The notes under the pieces are model-generated. The model had not been told where the DNA came from. It saw only the letters and a list, made by a program, of their open reading frames with translations, and searched no databases. Positions 33,601-41,900 of a stretch of DNA of 64,000 nt are shown here, piece by piece. Both the position numbers and the translations under genes were made by a program. The stretch is from Platanthera guangdongensis (taxonomy: Eukaryota > Streptophyta > Magnoliopsida > Asparagales > Orchidaceae): assembly GCA_039583875.1 (NCBI GenBank), contig CM077150.1:5846332-5910331 (forward strand), given 5' to 3'. Numbering within the stretch: position 1 is the first letter of the stretch; each line of letters begins with the position of its first letter.

Positions 33601-36600
33601 AGCATGAGAAAACTAAAAATGTAGAGCGAGAGAATTGAGAGGGGGAGGTAGGGAGAAGAATGCACCAACCGAGAGGAATGAGAGCACCAGCAGATAGAGT
33701 CGTGAGCCCGCAAGATTGAGAGCACCAGAACTAAGAAAGAACAACTAGAATGAGAGCACCAACGAGCTAAAGTGTCGAGAGCGCAAGAGACAACCATAGT
33801 GAGGGCAGCAACGAGTTGGGAGAAGAAAGAACCAGAGAGCTAGAGTGTCGAGAGTGTGCAAGAGAGAACATCCAGCGAGCGCGAGAGAGTAGAGGAGAGC
33901 ACCAACGGAGAGCGCGAGAGGGAGCACCAACAGAGAGCGCAAGAGAGAGCACCAACGGAGAGCGCAAGGGAGAGATAGGGCATGAGCGGCGTAATGAAAT
34001 GAACCGCGCAGGGTTGAGGGAGAGTTAAAAGATCGCGGCATTGCGCAGAATAAAAATTAATAATAAAATAAAACAAAACCTATATATAGCGTTTTTTTGG
34101 ACCGATATATCGGTTATAGTCGATATATCGGTTATTATATCGGTCTGTTTTTTTTACAAAATGTTATGAACAAAATATAAAACGGTTACGCGTTGTTTTA
34201 TCTCCTAAACCTTTATGTCGGTCAACATGTCGGCCGATATCTACAACACTGCTCCCGAGTATACTAAAAAATGTTCCAAATTATATATTGTGATGATGAT
34301 ATGGAGAAAAGCATGTGGAAGAGAAGGCGTTGAGTAATAAGTGATGAGGAGTCAATTAGTTATATACTTTCACGATTTCTGTCCATAATATAATATGGTT
34401 TGTCACAAAGTTTGTATGCTTTCAATATATAATAAATGAGATATAATTATTGAAATAAAACAGTGACTACGTGAATCGCTGAATGCCTAATATGTTTTCC
34501 TAATAATTATTTTTCTTCAAATAATCAAATAGTATCTTGTCTCCCTTTTTTTTGAAATTCATGAATCTCATATCTGCATTGTATCATATTTCGTATCCAG
34601 TCTCCGTGTAACATAAGTTCTTGTTTTGTGATAAATGAATAATTCACATACTCCATGGAATTTGTAGAGCCGTCTTTTGTGTTTTATATTGTTAGATGAG
34701 TGCAGCCTATTTTCTCTAGAATCATTATTACCATTTTGATGGGTGTAATGAATAATTCCAGCATCATCTTATCAATATGATTTGAATCTCTTTTTATGAA
34801 GAACAGTGATATAATTTTGAAATCTTTTTTGTTTAATGGCATTTTGTACATTAGTTTTTTTTATCTTCTCTTGACTTTTTCAACCTCCTTGTGGATATCT
34901 ACCTGGTTTCAAGGGTGAAAAGTTCCTTGGAAGTCTCGGGGGGATCTTCTCTAAGACGTGGAAACCGAAGAAAGGCCGTGAAATACGCGGCCCCATGCTC
35001 TCGAGAGGTAACCGTGTAAATAAAATGCTCTTGAGCTGATATTTCATTGGAAGAAGAGCGTCTCTAATCCGGCGAACAATTACACAGATGATTCATTCAT
35101 AAGAAGGGGAAATCATTTGGAACAGAGACAGAAGCTTGGACTGGATTCTCCCAGGTCAAGATCAAATCCCCGCCAAATCCTGTCCGAGCCTTCATCTGCC
35201 CTAGAAAGGGTCGAAGTAAGCTTGAGCTTTTGTAGAAATTTAGAATTAAGGTTCCATAAACTATCACTTCATTTATATTTATTACTCCTCTTTTTTAATA
35301 GATGGAGACGGTGAAGCAAGATGATGCTCTTTCAAGCGTGAGCAACATTTTGGGTGAACTGAAAGCAATGGCAGTAGACATGGGTTCTGAAATTGATAGG
35401 TATTTTTTCCCATTCTTCCCTTTCTGTGAGAAAGCCTTAGATCTAAGGGGCCAAAATTAGGTCTTGTGTGGCAATGTTCAAATCCATTTTCAGCCGGTAA
35501 ATTCAGGCGAAAGTTTTCAATCCAAGCTCCGTTTCCAAATTTGCTTCCGGGATTGCTGCGATGTGATGCTGACACATTACAAAAAAAGATAACGCGGGAG
35601 GCTTAATTCAGGCAAAATTACTGGTGATCTCCCTGAAGAGCACGGAGATCAAGCGTGATCATGTGTGCTCTCTGTGGAGATCATGCATGATCTCCCAGGA
35701 TATCACTCTTGATATTCGTGGAGATCACGCCTGATTTCACATGCAATTAAGTCTTCCGCTTTTTTCCACCACGTGCCAACATCGCGGGGCTCCCATACAT
35801 GGATTTGGAAATGGCGCCCGGATTGAATAATTTCTCCAACTTTAGGAGCCAGTTTGCGATGGCAGGATATGTGTATGCCGGGGCCTGTCCCCTGCGGTCG
35901 AAATCCGCAGGTTATCCACCCAACATTCTGCCAGATCCACACTACGGGAAGTAGCGGCCCCGAACTGGTGCCAAGTCTATGGAACTCGGTCAATTGCCTA
36001 GTATTAAAGGACCGATGTGCATATCTTCAACTATCCAATTTGGGGCAGAACCCCAATATTCTCTCATTCCCTAACATCCCCCCCCCCCCCCCCCCCCCCA
36101 ATGTCTTGTGTGAGGGCGACTCGCCCTCCACTCGATCCCAACCAATTGAATGCCTGTCGTTATTGGTTTGTGGATTGAAGTGGGGCTACAATTCACCACT
36201 TCTACTTTTTGACTTGCAAATGTTATAAACTTTTCAATTATTTCATTTTGGGGCCATAGTAAAGAATCTCTCCTGATTGACTATTAAAAGAGTAAGCAGA
36301 AACCCCATTTTTCATTATTTTGGAAGGATTGATTTGCCTTTCCAGTATTATACTAGCCTTATCAGTAACTTGCAGTTGTGCATGGGTGGTATATGCTGGG
36401 AATTGGAATTTTCCACAGGGGACGATAGAACTAATTAATTCTGGTTAATGATTAAATTATTTGTAAATAAATAAATTTATTTTAATTTTACAACAACAAA
36501 AATGAAGCGGATGGGCGAGAGAGCCGGCGGTCGCCGAGACAGCAGACCGACAAATTTTTGTCGGCGCCATGTTCGCCGAGTGGGTTAAGGTCAAGCGCTG

Positions 36601-36855
36601 TGGAGCAGCTTATTTGCCGAGCCAACTGCCTCGATGGTCGCAAGCCGCTTCAGACGAAGCGGAAACTGTGCCATGTCAATCTGATAATTATTATACCAAC
36701 TAAGCCTCACCCCTCTCCCCGATATCAATCTGAAGTTCTTATTGGATGAGTGCAGGCAGGGTAAGGCTCTGGATCACATGCAGGATGATGTGCAGGAACT
36801 AAACTACAGAGTTGGGGATGCCAACACGCGTGCCCGTCGTCTGCTGGGCCGATAA
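15682..36855 (+). CDS. SNAP33: SNAP33-like Qb+Qc SNARE (five coding exons)
   Basis: The protein is a membrane-fusion SNARE that gives the Qb and Qc helices to the complex with a syntaxin (SYP1 class) and a VAMP, at the plasma membrane and cell plate. Exons are 15682-16170, 34914-35007, 35088-35215, 35302-35399 and 36756-36855. All junctions are GT-AG and in phase (909 bp, 302 aa; Arabidopsis SNAP33 is about 300). Residues 28-33 are NPFDSD. The Qb helix is about 100-165 with [12 protein letters not shown]. The linker holds [14 protein letters not shown] and [15 protein letters not shown]. The Qc helix runs from [12 protein letters not shown] to RARRLLGR. The zero-layer Gln of EIDRQ is the first complete codon of the last exon. 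As in plant homologues there is no Cys cluster. The start is the first ATG after the acceptor at 15600. The second intron is 18.7 kb because of inserted elements. Confidence 0.9.
16233..17118 (-). repeat. 3' LTR of the Tat element
   Basis: 886 bp, TG...CA, identical by eye to 27939-28824. The - strand contains TATAAATAAG (16501-16510), the LTR TATA box. Short ORFs inside it repeat in the other LTR and are not genes. Confidence 0.93.
17119..17135 (-). other. polypurine tract of the Tat element
   Basis: Read on the - strand, AAAAAGAGCGGGGATTG lies directly against the 3'LTR. It is purine-rich and in the position expected for plus-strand priming. The non-autonomous element at 58128-63502 has the same CAATCCCCG junction beside its LTR. 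Confidence 0.75.
17236..17245 (+). promoter_or_regulatory. TATA box for antisense gene A
   Basis: CTATAAATAC lies on the + strand about 70 bases before the ATG at 17314, inside the element but outside the LTR. It is a near-perfect plant TATA box in the right place and orientation for the spliced reading frame that follows. Confidence 0.6.
17314..18288 (+). CDS. antisense gene A of the Tat element (three exons, unknown function)
   Basis: Three open segments join through GT-AG introns in phase: 17314-17517, 17570-17798 and 17864-18288 (858 bp, 285 aa). Introns are 52 and 65 bp; the first is short for a plant. The protein starts [20 protein letters not shown] and has a Pro/Ser-rich middle. It continues with an acidic stretch, [18 protein letters not shown], and a likely coiled coil (about [19 protein letters not shown]). 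The end is basic ([10 protein letters not shown]). I do not recognise a family. It runs against gag-pol, between the polypurine tract and gene B. Antisense ORFs are known in some Tat-lineage elements such as Grande. The splice model is inferred. Confidence 0.55.
18741..18750 (+). promoter_or_regulatory. TATA box for antisense gene B
   Basis: CTATAAATAG on the + strand, about 125 bases before the ATG at 18875. Together with the box before gene A it suggests two separate promoters firing against the retrotransposon coding strand. Confidence 0.6.
18875..20786 (+). CDS. antisense gene B: 'putative gypsy type transposon' domain protein (three exons)
   Basis: The best model is 18875-19544, 19614-20383 and 20457-20786 (1770 bp, 589 aa), with introns of 69 and about 73 bp. 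The first intron is a multiple of three and open, so retention would also give a protein. The N-terminal part ([20 protein letters not shown], then [19 protein letters not shown] and FRKLFSF) fits the plant domain called putative gypsy type transposon (PF04195, from memory). A Pro/Ser-rich linker follows, then a long C-terminal coiled coil ([20 protein letters not shown], then [20 protein letters not shown]). The start is the first ATG after the TATA box. Its role is unknown; a structural or regulatory part in the element's life cycle is only a guess. Confidence 0.65.
21003..21150 (+). repeat. 26-bp tandem repeat
   Basis: AGCTGGTTCGTCCGCCGAGC recurs at 21029 and 21055 and in degenerate form on either side, about five units of 26 bp. 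It lies between antisense gene B and the 147-bp array. Confidence 0.75.
21390..22335 (-). repeat. 147-bp higher-order tandem array in the Tat 3' region
   Basis: Two related units alternate: a 71-bp unit ending GAGGCTAGGGATGACACC and a 76-bp unit ending CAAACTCATTCTCCATC. Each starts GAGTGACTTCCGGCCCTGCC. They form a 147-bp period repeated about six times (for example starts at 21463, 21534, 21610). 147 is divisible by three, so the array reads open on the - strand. Variable tandem repeats in the 3' untranslated part are a known trait of Tat/Ogre elements and can seed satellites. Confidence 0.9.
22428..24560 (-). CDS. Tat pol, C-terminal part: RNase H, second RNase H-like domain, integrase
   Basis: Reading on the - strand, the segment opens with the gypsy RNase H ([20 protein letters not shown]). 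It is followed by a second RNase H-like domain ([42 protein letters not shown]), the hallmark of the Tat lineage. Integrase comes next, with an HHCC zinc finger ending CHKCQLF. The catalytic motifs are [19 protein letters not shown] and NGQVEAANK (D, D, E). The end [12 protein letters not shown] to DLKRFFP is a normal pol C-terminus. It is separated from RT by one frame change at about 24660. Confidence 0.9.
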   Translation of the reverse strand, partial: QGPKEGEDLFLYLGVGAEALSSVLVREEGKRQLPIYYVSRVLRKAELRYPILEKLAFALIISARRLRPYFQAHSIRVVTDHPLRNIFEGVEHSGRLAKWSVELSEFDVSFVPRLSIKAQAMADFLADYVVEVAEEELTCPAPWKVRVDGASGRHSLGIGVVLESPQGTRIEQTVVVHFPITNNQAEYEAVIAGLRLARELGVLDVEVLTDSMVVASQINGEFEAREPALKLYLAKVKGVIGTFQTFSIRHVPRGENEQADQLAKHGPRMGGTITDLFRPSIEEGELMEIDQQPSWMDPVIVFLSTGEYPEGVDKKKLRHKSAYYLLKDGQLYRKTLSGMLARCVTEGETQRILKEVHSGECGSHSGSRTLEGRIVRQGYFWPTLGRDAAEFAKRCHKCQLFAPLQLQPAQQLKSITAPWPFAIWGMDLVGPFPQASGQRRFLLVMIDYFSKWMEVKALAKVTSQVIRNFVWGEIICRHGLPQAIVTDNGPQFASAEFTSFCEQLGIDLRFASVHHPRSNGQVEAANKIIVNLLKKKVENLRGSWVEQLPAVLWALRTTPNTATGETPFKLSHGCEAVLPIEFEVQTPRVGTAREGREEWQAENGEELRLSLDMVEELRDLSAIRQEEVKRRMAKYFDKHVRVKQFAEGDLILKKVDAAGRSASVGKLNPSWEGPFIVKEALKSGGYRLQNVEGEALSLTWSGDDLKRFFP
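24619..25194 (-). CDS. Tat pol, reverse transcriptase core (frame-shifted segment)
   Basis: The RT palm and thumb are in a different frame from the upstream segment. Motifs are [28 protein letters not shown], the catalytic YVDD (24958-24969) and [17 protein letters not shown]. Frame changes occur at both ends: in a T run (A run on +) near 25175-25180, and in a C run near 24660. Each looks like one extra base in a homopolymer, so either this copy is dead or the assembly has indel errors. Confidence 0.85.
   Translation of the reverse strand: MTQPSVFSVMSFLDAFSGYHQIRMHPPDIKDVSFITGDGCYCYKMMPFGLKNAGATYQKMMDRVFKEQRGRNLEVYVDDLMIKSRDVDSHLRDLEETFATLRRYKMRLNPLKCVFGASRGKFLGHLLTPAGVEPNPDKVKAILELGSPRNAKEVQRLTGKLAGLSRFLSRAGEKCFPLLQNTEGGPEVRVD
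25175..27883 (-). CDS. Tat gag, protease and RT fingers
   Basis: The first ATG on the - strand is at 27883; an open GTG frame reaches 27928. The gag capsid part contains [23 protein letters not shown] and a [16 protein letters not shown] segment. A very Arg/Gln-rich stretch follows, then a CX2C-like element ([17 protein letters not shown]). The protease active site reads [13 protein letters not shown] (about 26213-26250). The segment ends with the RT fingers ([20 protein letters not shown]) before the frame change near 25180. The asparagine in place of the usual Thr, Ser or Gly after the catalytic Asp is unusual. Confidence 0.9.
27905..27938 (-). other. primer-binding region of the Tat element
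   Basis: On the - strand, directly beside the 5'LTR, the sequence reads TCTTGGTGCGGTGAGCGTGG. A TGG three bases from the LTR edge is the usual start of a tRNA-primed PBS; I could not name the tRNA. The same TTGGTGCGGTGAGCGTGG block flanks the 5'LTR of the element at 58128-63502. Confidence 0.65.
27939..28824 (-). repeat. 5' LTR of the Tat element
   Basis: 886 bp, matching the 3'LTR with no difference that I could see. TATAAATAAG lies on the - strand at 28207-28216 and should drive gag-pol. The outer edge abuts the TSD copy AAACA at 28825. Confidence 0.93.
28970..31430 (+). mobile_element. decayed L1-type LINE
   Basis: Degenerate but recognisable pieces lie in order: an AP-endonuclease-like domain ([20 protein letters not shown], about 29150-29580), a reverse transcriptase core (30261-30599), and the C-terminal region (31020-31260: [20 protein letters not shown]). 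Many stops and shifts show that it is inactive. Its 3' end matches the truncated tails at 9411-9792 and 14057-14630. No clear poly(A) or TSD was found. Confidence 0.85.
30228..30700 (+). pseudogene. LINE reverse transcriptase fragment
   Basis: A 112-residue open part encodes [20 protein letters not shown], the palm motif [16 protein letters not shown] and [15 protein letters not shown]. The catalytic [12 protein letters not shown] equivalent follows in another frame near 30620-30650. The Gly-Cys-Ala-Leu-Ser-Pro turn is altered ([11 protein letters not shown]). It is a non-functional relic. Confidence 0.85.
32006..32374 (-). pseudogene. possible transposase C-terminal tail
   Basis: A 122-residue frame contains a Trp- and acid-rich stretch ([20 protein letters not shown]) and then [14 protein letters not shown]. 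This style is seen at the ends of some plant hAT-like transposase sequences. No catalytic region is present. The call is weak and rests on composition and position inside an inverted-repeat element. Confidence 0.25.
32285..32900. repeat. GACACG-rich inverted repeat region
   Basis: 32285-32380 and 32740-32890 are dense in ACACG/CGTGT words (GGGACACGCG, GTCGGACGAGTGTCGAACTC) and partly complementary, around an AT-rich centre. This resembles a MITE nested in the larger element. No TSD was fixed. Confidence 0.4.
33415..34035 (+). repeat. A/G-rich low-complexity repeats
   Basis: 33420-33600 repeats AGGCAGC/GGGCAGC and CAACCAACA-like words. 33640-34020 repeats GAGAGCACCAACGGAGAGCG-like words with a period near 27-30. 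ORFs on both strands derive from the repeats. It resembles the sequence at 63600-63780 and may be retroelement leader. Confidence 0.45.
34251..34913. other. AT-rich intron end before SNAP33 exon 2
   Basis: I see no gene or repeat, only an AT-rich plant intron. It ends in a T-rich tract and ACCTGGTTTCAAG, the acceptor for the exon at 34914. Confidence 0.5.
35400..36755 (+). other. SNAP33 last intron (1.36 kb)
   Basis: Donor AG|GTATTT at 35400, acceptor TGCAG at 36755. It holds a short palindromic cluster around GAGATCATGCATGATCTC (about 35676-35693), a run of about 19 C at 36081-36099, and unrecognised GC-richer parts at 35760-36010 and 36500-36680 that may be old insertions. Confidence 0.6.
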
Positions 36856-38975
36856 GCCGTGGATCGTTTTTTGATGTGGTTGTTTCTCTCGAATTCCTCG
36901 TCATTCTTAAGAAATTATTAGAAATTATCGGCTCCGACCATCTGAACCTACTCTGCGCCCGGAGCACGAAATATGATCACTGGCTGTGGGCAGTGTTGTT
37001 CTATTTCAACGCAAAAATGATCGGTATTTCACATCACGGACGCAAAGCCAGGTCGTTTGCTCGGGCCCGATAATTTCTCGTCATTGAAAGCATTTGTATC
37101 CTAATAGAACAAGTATGTTCTAATTGAAATCTGTGGCCGTGAAACTTGGAAAGCTATTTGGGGGGTGGTGATCTTCCTATCTCAGGAGGATTGCTTTCCT
37201 TTTTTTTTTGTAATTTCTGCCAGCTTTGAAATATTTATTATGTAGATATAGGAACTGTTTTAATCAGCAGTCATTAGTTTACGAAGGGAACATCAGTCTT
37301 TGCTTTCCACTTTTTATAAATCAGTAGATTATAGAAACTATCACCCTTATGGTGGAACCCTTCTCTAGGCTCTCGCCGCAAGGGGTTGCCTTTGTGCACC
37401 GAGCTGCCCTTTTTAACTATATATTCGCGTGCTATGTAAAGTATTTTGTTGGTTGTAGAGTTGATTTTTTAACATTTATTTTAATTTATGCACATAATTG
37501 TATGTTCCCGTGCCATGTAAAATAAATTTTGGTGGTAAATTAATTTAAGTTTTTTACCCCCTACCCCAACCCAAAGTTGCATCTTTATTTGCTTGGGTTT
37601 ATTAGCACCCCCCTTTTTCCCTAAAAACCCTAAATCACAACAATACCTTAAAAAGGAAAATAAGAATGGTTGGTTTGTGTGGTGATGAATTTTTTGCTCT
37701 GATGATTGTTGTAACACATCCATCAGGAACAATAGCAGTTTGTAATTACCAATACAGAATCTGCATTCCAACTTTAGATTTGATCAATGAATTTTATTAG
37801 AAAATGTGAAATTTTAGACAAATGATTTTGCATTAATTATTAATGTTTACATTAAATAATATGTTAATATTTGTAAGAATGAAATTTATCAAGGGCTGCA
37901 ATTCAGTCGCATATTTCCAACGAATACATCACAAAGTTCTTTAATAATATAATACAAATGTTAGATTCATGAAATTTAAAAACTTTGAAACAATCATGAG
38001 AAGGCCTGGCCCAGTTAGGCCGCTGAAGGCCCACGGATGGCCAGTAAAGGCCACGGGCCCTAAAGGGCCACGGATGGCCCAGTAAAGGCCCACGCTGGCC
38101 CAGTAAAGGCCCCACGGATGGCCCAGTAAAGGCCCGCGGCAGGCCCAGTAAAGGCCCGCGGCAGGCCCAGTAAAGGCCCACTGCTGGCCAGTAAAGGTAA
38201 AGGATGGTCAGGTCCATTAAAGGCCCGCTGCTGGCACTTTCTTTTTACATTTAATAGAAATTATTGTTTCACAATTTTGACTTCAATTGCTGACATGCAT
38301 CGTCATTAGATACAACTGTATTATGACTATTATATTTTGAAAAATAATCATATATCTTTAGAAATAGTAACTGTATACTGTTGAAATATAGCCTGAGCTT
38401 TAAAATCAACTCAAAAATATTAAATCGATAAAGCATTAATTTAATGATGGATTAATTTGGGGTGATTTGGTTTGGATGAGGTTTGGTTAGCACCAACCTA
38501 ATTACATGAACACAGTAAAATAAAATAAAAATGCATATAACGCACATGAAATACAAGTCAACAAAAAAACCAAAAATCAACTCTAAAATCAATTGATCTT
38601 AGGCAGAATGATCCATAATCTTTATCTAAATACACCAAACTATGGCACCTCTATTTATTTTTTTAGAGGCACCTCTATTTCCTAACATGTGTTATACAAT
38701 AATACATGTTATGAAATGTAAACTTACAAAGGAGATTTTTGTAATTTAAAAATAAATAGAGGTGGAACCTGTAATTATGCTAACTCCCAGGGCAGGTTTA
38801 AAAATTATTCAACGAAGATAACTTATTAGTGCATGAAAGCTAACAGGCATTATTATCCTAAAATACAAACAAAAAAAAACAAGCAGATAATCCTCTCGAA
38901 GGGCAACCATAAAAAAAAGCATAATGGAATGATACAACATAACAAATAAGGGAAACAGAAAAACTGGACCACAAA
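36856..38975. other. SNAP33-PKP1 convergent intergenic region
   Basis: It contains the presumed 3'UTRs of both genes, which point towards each other. Apart from the minisatellite at 38005-38230, I see only AT-rich sequence and no recognisable ORF. Confidence 0.5.
38005..38230. repeat. 22-bp GGCCCAGTAAA minisatellite
   Basis: Units of the form GGCCCAGTAAAGGCCCGCGG plus two bases repeat about nine times, with variants containing CACGGAT or CACTGCT. The array is far richer in GC than its flanks. Confidence 0.85.
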
Positions 38976-41900
38976 CTAAGGAACATTCATCACTTGGATA
39001 GACTGCAACATATCGGAGAGGGCAATGACTAGGTCGCCGGACCGGATCATACCTCTTTGCTTGAGCAACGAGAAAGTGCGGTTGAGATTGCTCTCCATGT
39101 CGTCGGAGAAGCTTAGACGGAACGGAATCAAACCCCACTGCAGGTTTAGATGTCTCCGCACGGACGTCGAGGTGGTGAACGCAAATATCGGGCAGTCGGG
39201 GCGGCATCGGGAAAGAAGGGAAGCCATGTGGCCAGTTTTCGTGTAGACAAAGAGAGCATCTACTTCCAGATTATTAGCTACAGATAAAAGAAGATGAAAA
39301 AAAAACATCAAGCAAAAACCCCCCTTGAATAATATATATATATATATATATAGTTCAGAAGTAAAAAAAAATGGACCATGTATGTTTCAGTAGTCAGAAT
39401 CACAGAGTTATCAACTGTTAGTTCATTGATTTTGTTATTAAGAACATTCAGAAGGATAAATTCAATGTTCTAGAAGCATCCAGAACAAGGTGAAAAGATT
39501 GGTGGTGATATATGCAGTCATGAGCTGAATTCATACGCAGAGATATAGGGCTAACAGTGCGTATGAAACTATGTTTTCTACCATAGTTTCACATTGCGGC
39601 CGCTCAAACACCACAAATGTCTCGCATATTCTTAAAACAGAGATTTTTTCCACATTGGCATTTGAATCTCCTATTTCATTCCCACCGTGAAAATGTTGAT
39701 AATCAATCGTGAATATGTTGATAATCAATCCAGCACGCCCATTTAAGCCGCACAATCAAAATTATGCCCTTAAGTATGTATATATGTTATTGTCGTGTAC
39801 CTATAGGTATACCTTCTACATAGTTATTAAAAATAGGCCGCCGGTGCACAAAGGCATCCCCGGCGCGCAGCAAGGGTCCGGGGAAGGGTCCCACGACAAG
39901 GGTGAAATGTAGGCAAACCTAACAATGCATTTTTGAAATGTATGCAACCTTTCTACATAGTTATAATAGCACTGAATCCATTCTGGACTGAATCAGTCCA
40001 GATAAAGTCCAATTGCTCAGCCTGCTCCATATTCAGCGGCCCTTAAAAAGTCACTTGCTAAAATTCCATAGGATATTTCTATAGCTTAGATCATGGTTTA
40101 TCTCTCAGCACTAAAAAAGGATGTTTTCTAAGCCAAAAGTTTGCTAATTTAAGTCGGCTAAAACTTGAAATTGAGACCTTCTACTCAATAGATGGGCTCC
40201 ATATTCCTTAAAAACTCTTCAGATATTTCTAACTTAGGTCGTTCCCAGCACTAAAAAAGGATCTTTTTACGCAGATCGACGATCACAATAGTTTTTGTTA
40301 TTGTCATATTTTTATTTCGAGTTGAAATTTCATGTATTTTTGAGTTGGGATGTTCAACAAATCATATCCGTCCATTGCCCCTTGGGAATCTATAAATAGA
40401 GGGTGAAGGCTCTCATTTTAGTCACTGCAGATTGAAGCATAGAAGCTCAATCCTTGATCATCTCGATGCCAAAGCCGACCCTCGGGTGCAAAGCTCGGGT
40501 CTACCCATCCATTCCTCCCCTTGGCCGGCCACCCCCTCCCTCCCCAATACATTGTTGTGGATCCACTTCTTCCCCTCCACTGGAAGCAGCTGGCCTTAGG
40601 CCCTCCTCCAACCCCTCCACAAGCAACAACCAACCAAAGCCTCCCCTCCCACTCTCAACACCTCCATACCCACTGCCCCCTTCGATTTTGCTGCCAGTTT
40701 GACAGCCCCGTCCACCACCTTCAAATTCCATCCGGCCACCCCTAAAACAGCCCCCACATCCTCCATCGAAACACCCCTCTTCCCCTCTCCACCTCCAAAA
40801 ATATCCCCCTAAAATTCATTTCCACTGATCACCAGAGAATTTTTCGGGACTCCCACCACCCCACCACCATCTCCATCAAGTTCCCTCCATTTTTTAGTTT
40901 TTTGGCGATCGCCGGAAAACATCTCCGGCGACCAAGAACACCTCCGGCGCCCACCTCCGACCAGCCACCACCCCACCTCCACATAAGTACCACAACTACC
41001 TCATAACTACCATCCTCCACTCCCCCACTCCCCTAATGATTCAATCCTAAATTTAAGCTTCACTCCCTCCACTAAATCCTCACAGCCACTCCCCCATTTT
41101 GCCTCCTAAATTTTCTCACGTCGAAACACAATTTTAACCTCCCCTTTTAATTAAAAGGACCAGGGCAACTACCTCCTAATCCCCATTACCCGAGCCACAC
41201 CCCTCCCTTCTAACTGCTGCCCACATTTTTCTCAACCAACCTGAGGAGGAATGGCTGTCTGAGAAGCGGTGGCTTGAGAAAGATCGGCGACCTGAGGAGG
41301 AACGGCGGTTTGAGAACATCGTTGATCTGATAGTAATGGAGACCTGAGGAGGAATGGCGGCCAGAGAATAGCGGCAAGAAGAGCACTTCGCGCGCGGGTA
41401 AATAGGCACAATCAGCAAGAGGACCAAGAGGCCGGGGCCACATGAATTGAAGAGCACAATAAGGAGTCGCAAGAGCCAGCAGGAAGAGGAAGAGACCGCG
41501 AAGCCCTGACAGGTGGGACCCCAAGAGGACAGGGAGGCAGAGGCTATAAAAACCAAAGAAGATCATGGGAAAGAGGCAAAGGGCGGAAGTCAGGGGGCAG
41601 CATAAGAGGCTGCGGTCTGGAGATATGAGACCGAAAAACAAAAACAGGAAGAACGCAACGGAGAGCCACGAGCTGGGTCTAGAGAAGTGTAACCACGCAG
41701 GAAACAACAGAGTGGATCAGAGCTCTGATACCATGTAGAAGAATAACATAAGTGAGAAAATAACCGAGAAGTTTTATTAATTTCTCCGATCCTTAGTGTA
41801 GAATACATGAATTTGTACACTTCAAATAAAAATGAAAGGGGGAAGGAGAAGCTGTCCTACAATGTGGGCCTAAACCAAAGAGATGGACTAAAACATGAGC

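Larger units (their letters stand above)
31640..34250. mobile_element. candidate DNA transposon with TCGGT/GATATATCGG-rich ends
   Basis: The left end reads AAGGTTGCAGATGTCGG. The right end, reverse-complemented, reads AGTGTTGTAGATATCGG. This suggests imperfect terminal inverted repeats, with more CGATATATCGG motifs at 34100-34140. A possible transposase tail lies inside (32006-32374, -). No exact TSD could be matched, so the boundaries are tentative. The element appears to contain further nested repeats. Confidence 0.4.
16171..34913 (+). other. 18.7-kb SNAP33 intron filled by transposable elements
   Basis: The donor is AGG|GTATGT at 16171 and the acceptor TTTCAAG at 34913. Only about 60 bases separate the donor from the 5' TSD of the Tat element. 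The intron also holds a LINE (28970-31430) and an inverted-repeat element (31640-34250). 34251-34913 is AT-rich sequence without features until the acceptor tract. Splicing must remove the whole block for the gene to work. Confidence 0.8.

Noticed and set aside
40454..41020. Pro-rich + strand and Gly-rich - strand frames
   Set aside because: Low-complexity C-rich retroelement sequence inside a PKP1 intron, with no domain and no conserved motif.
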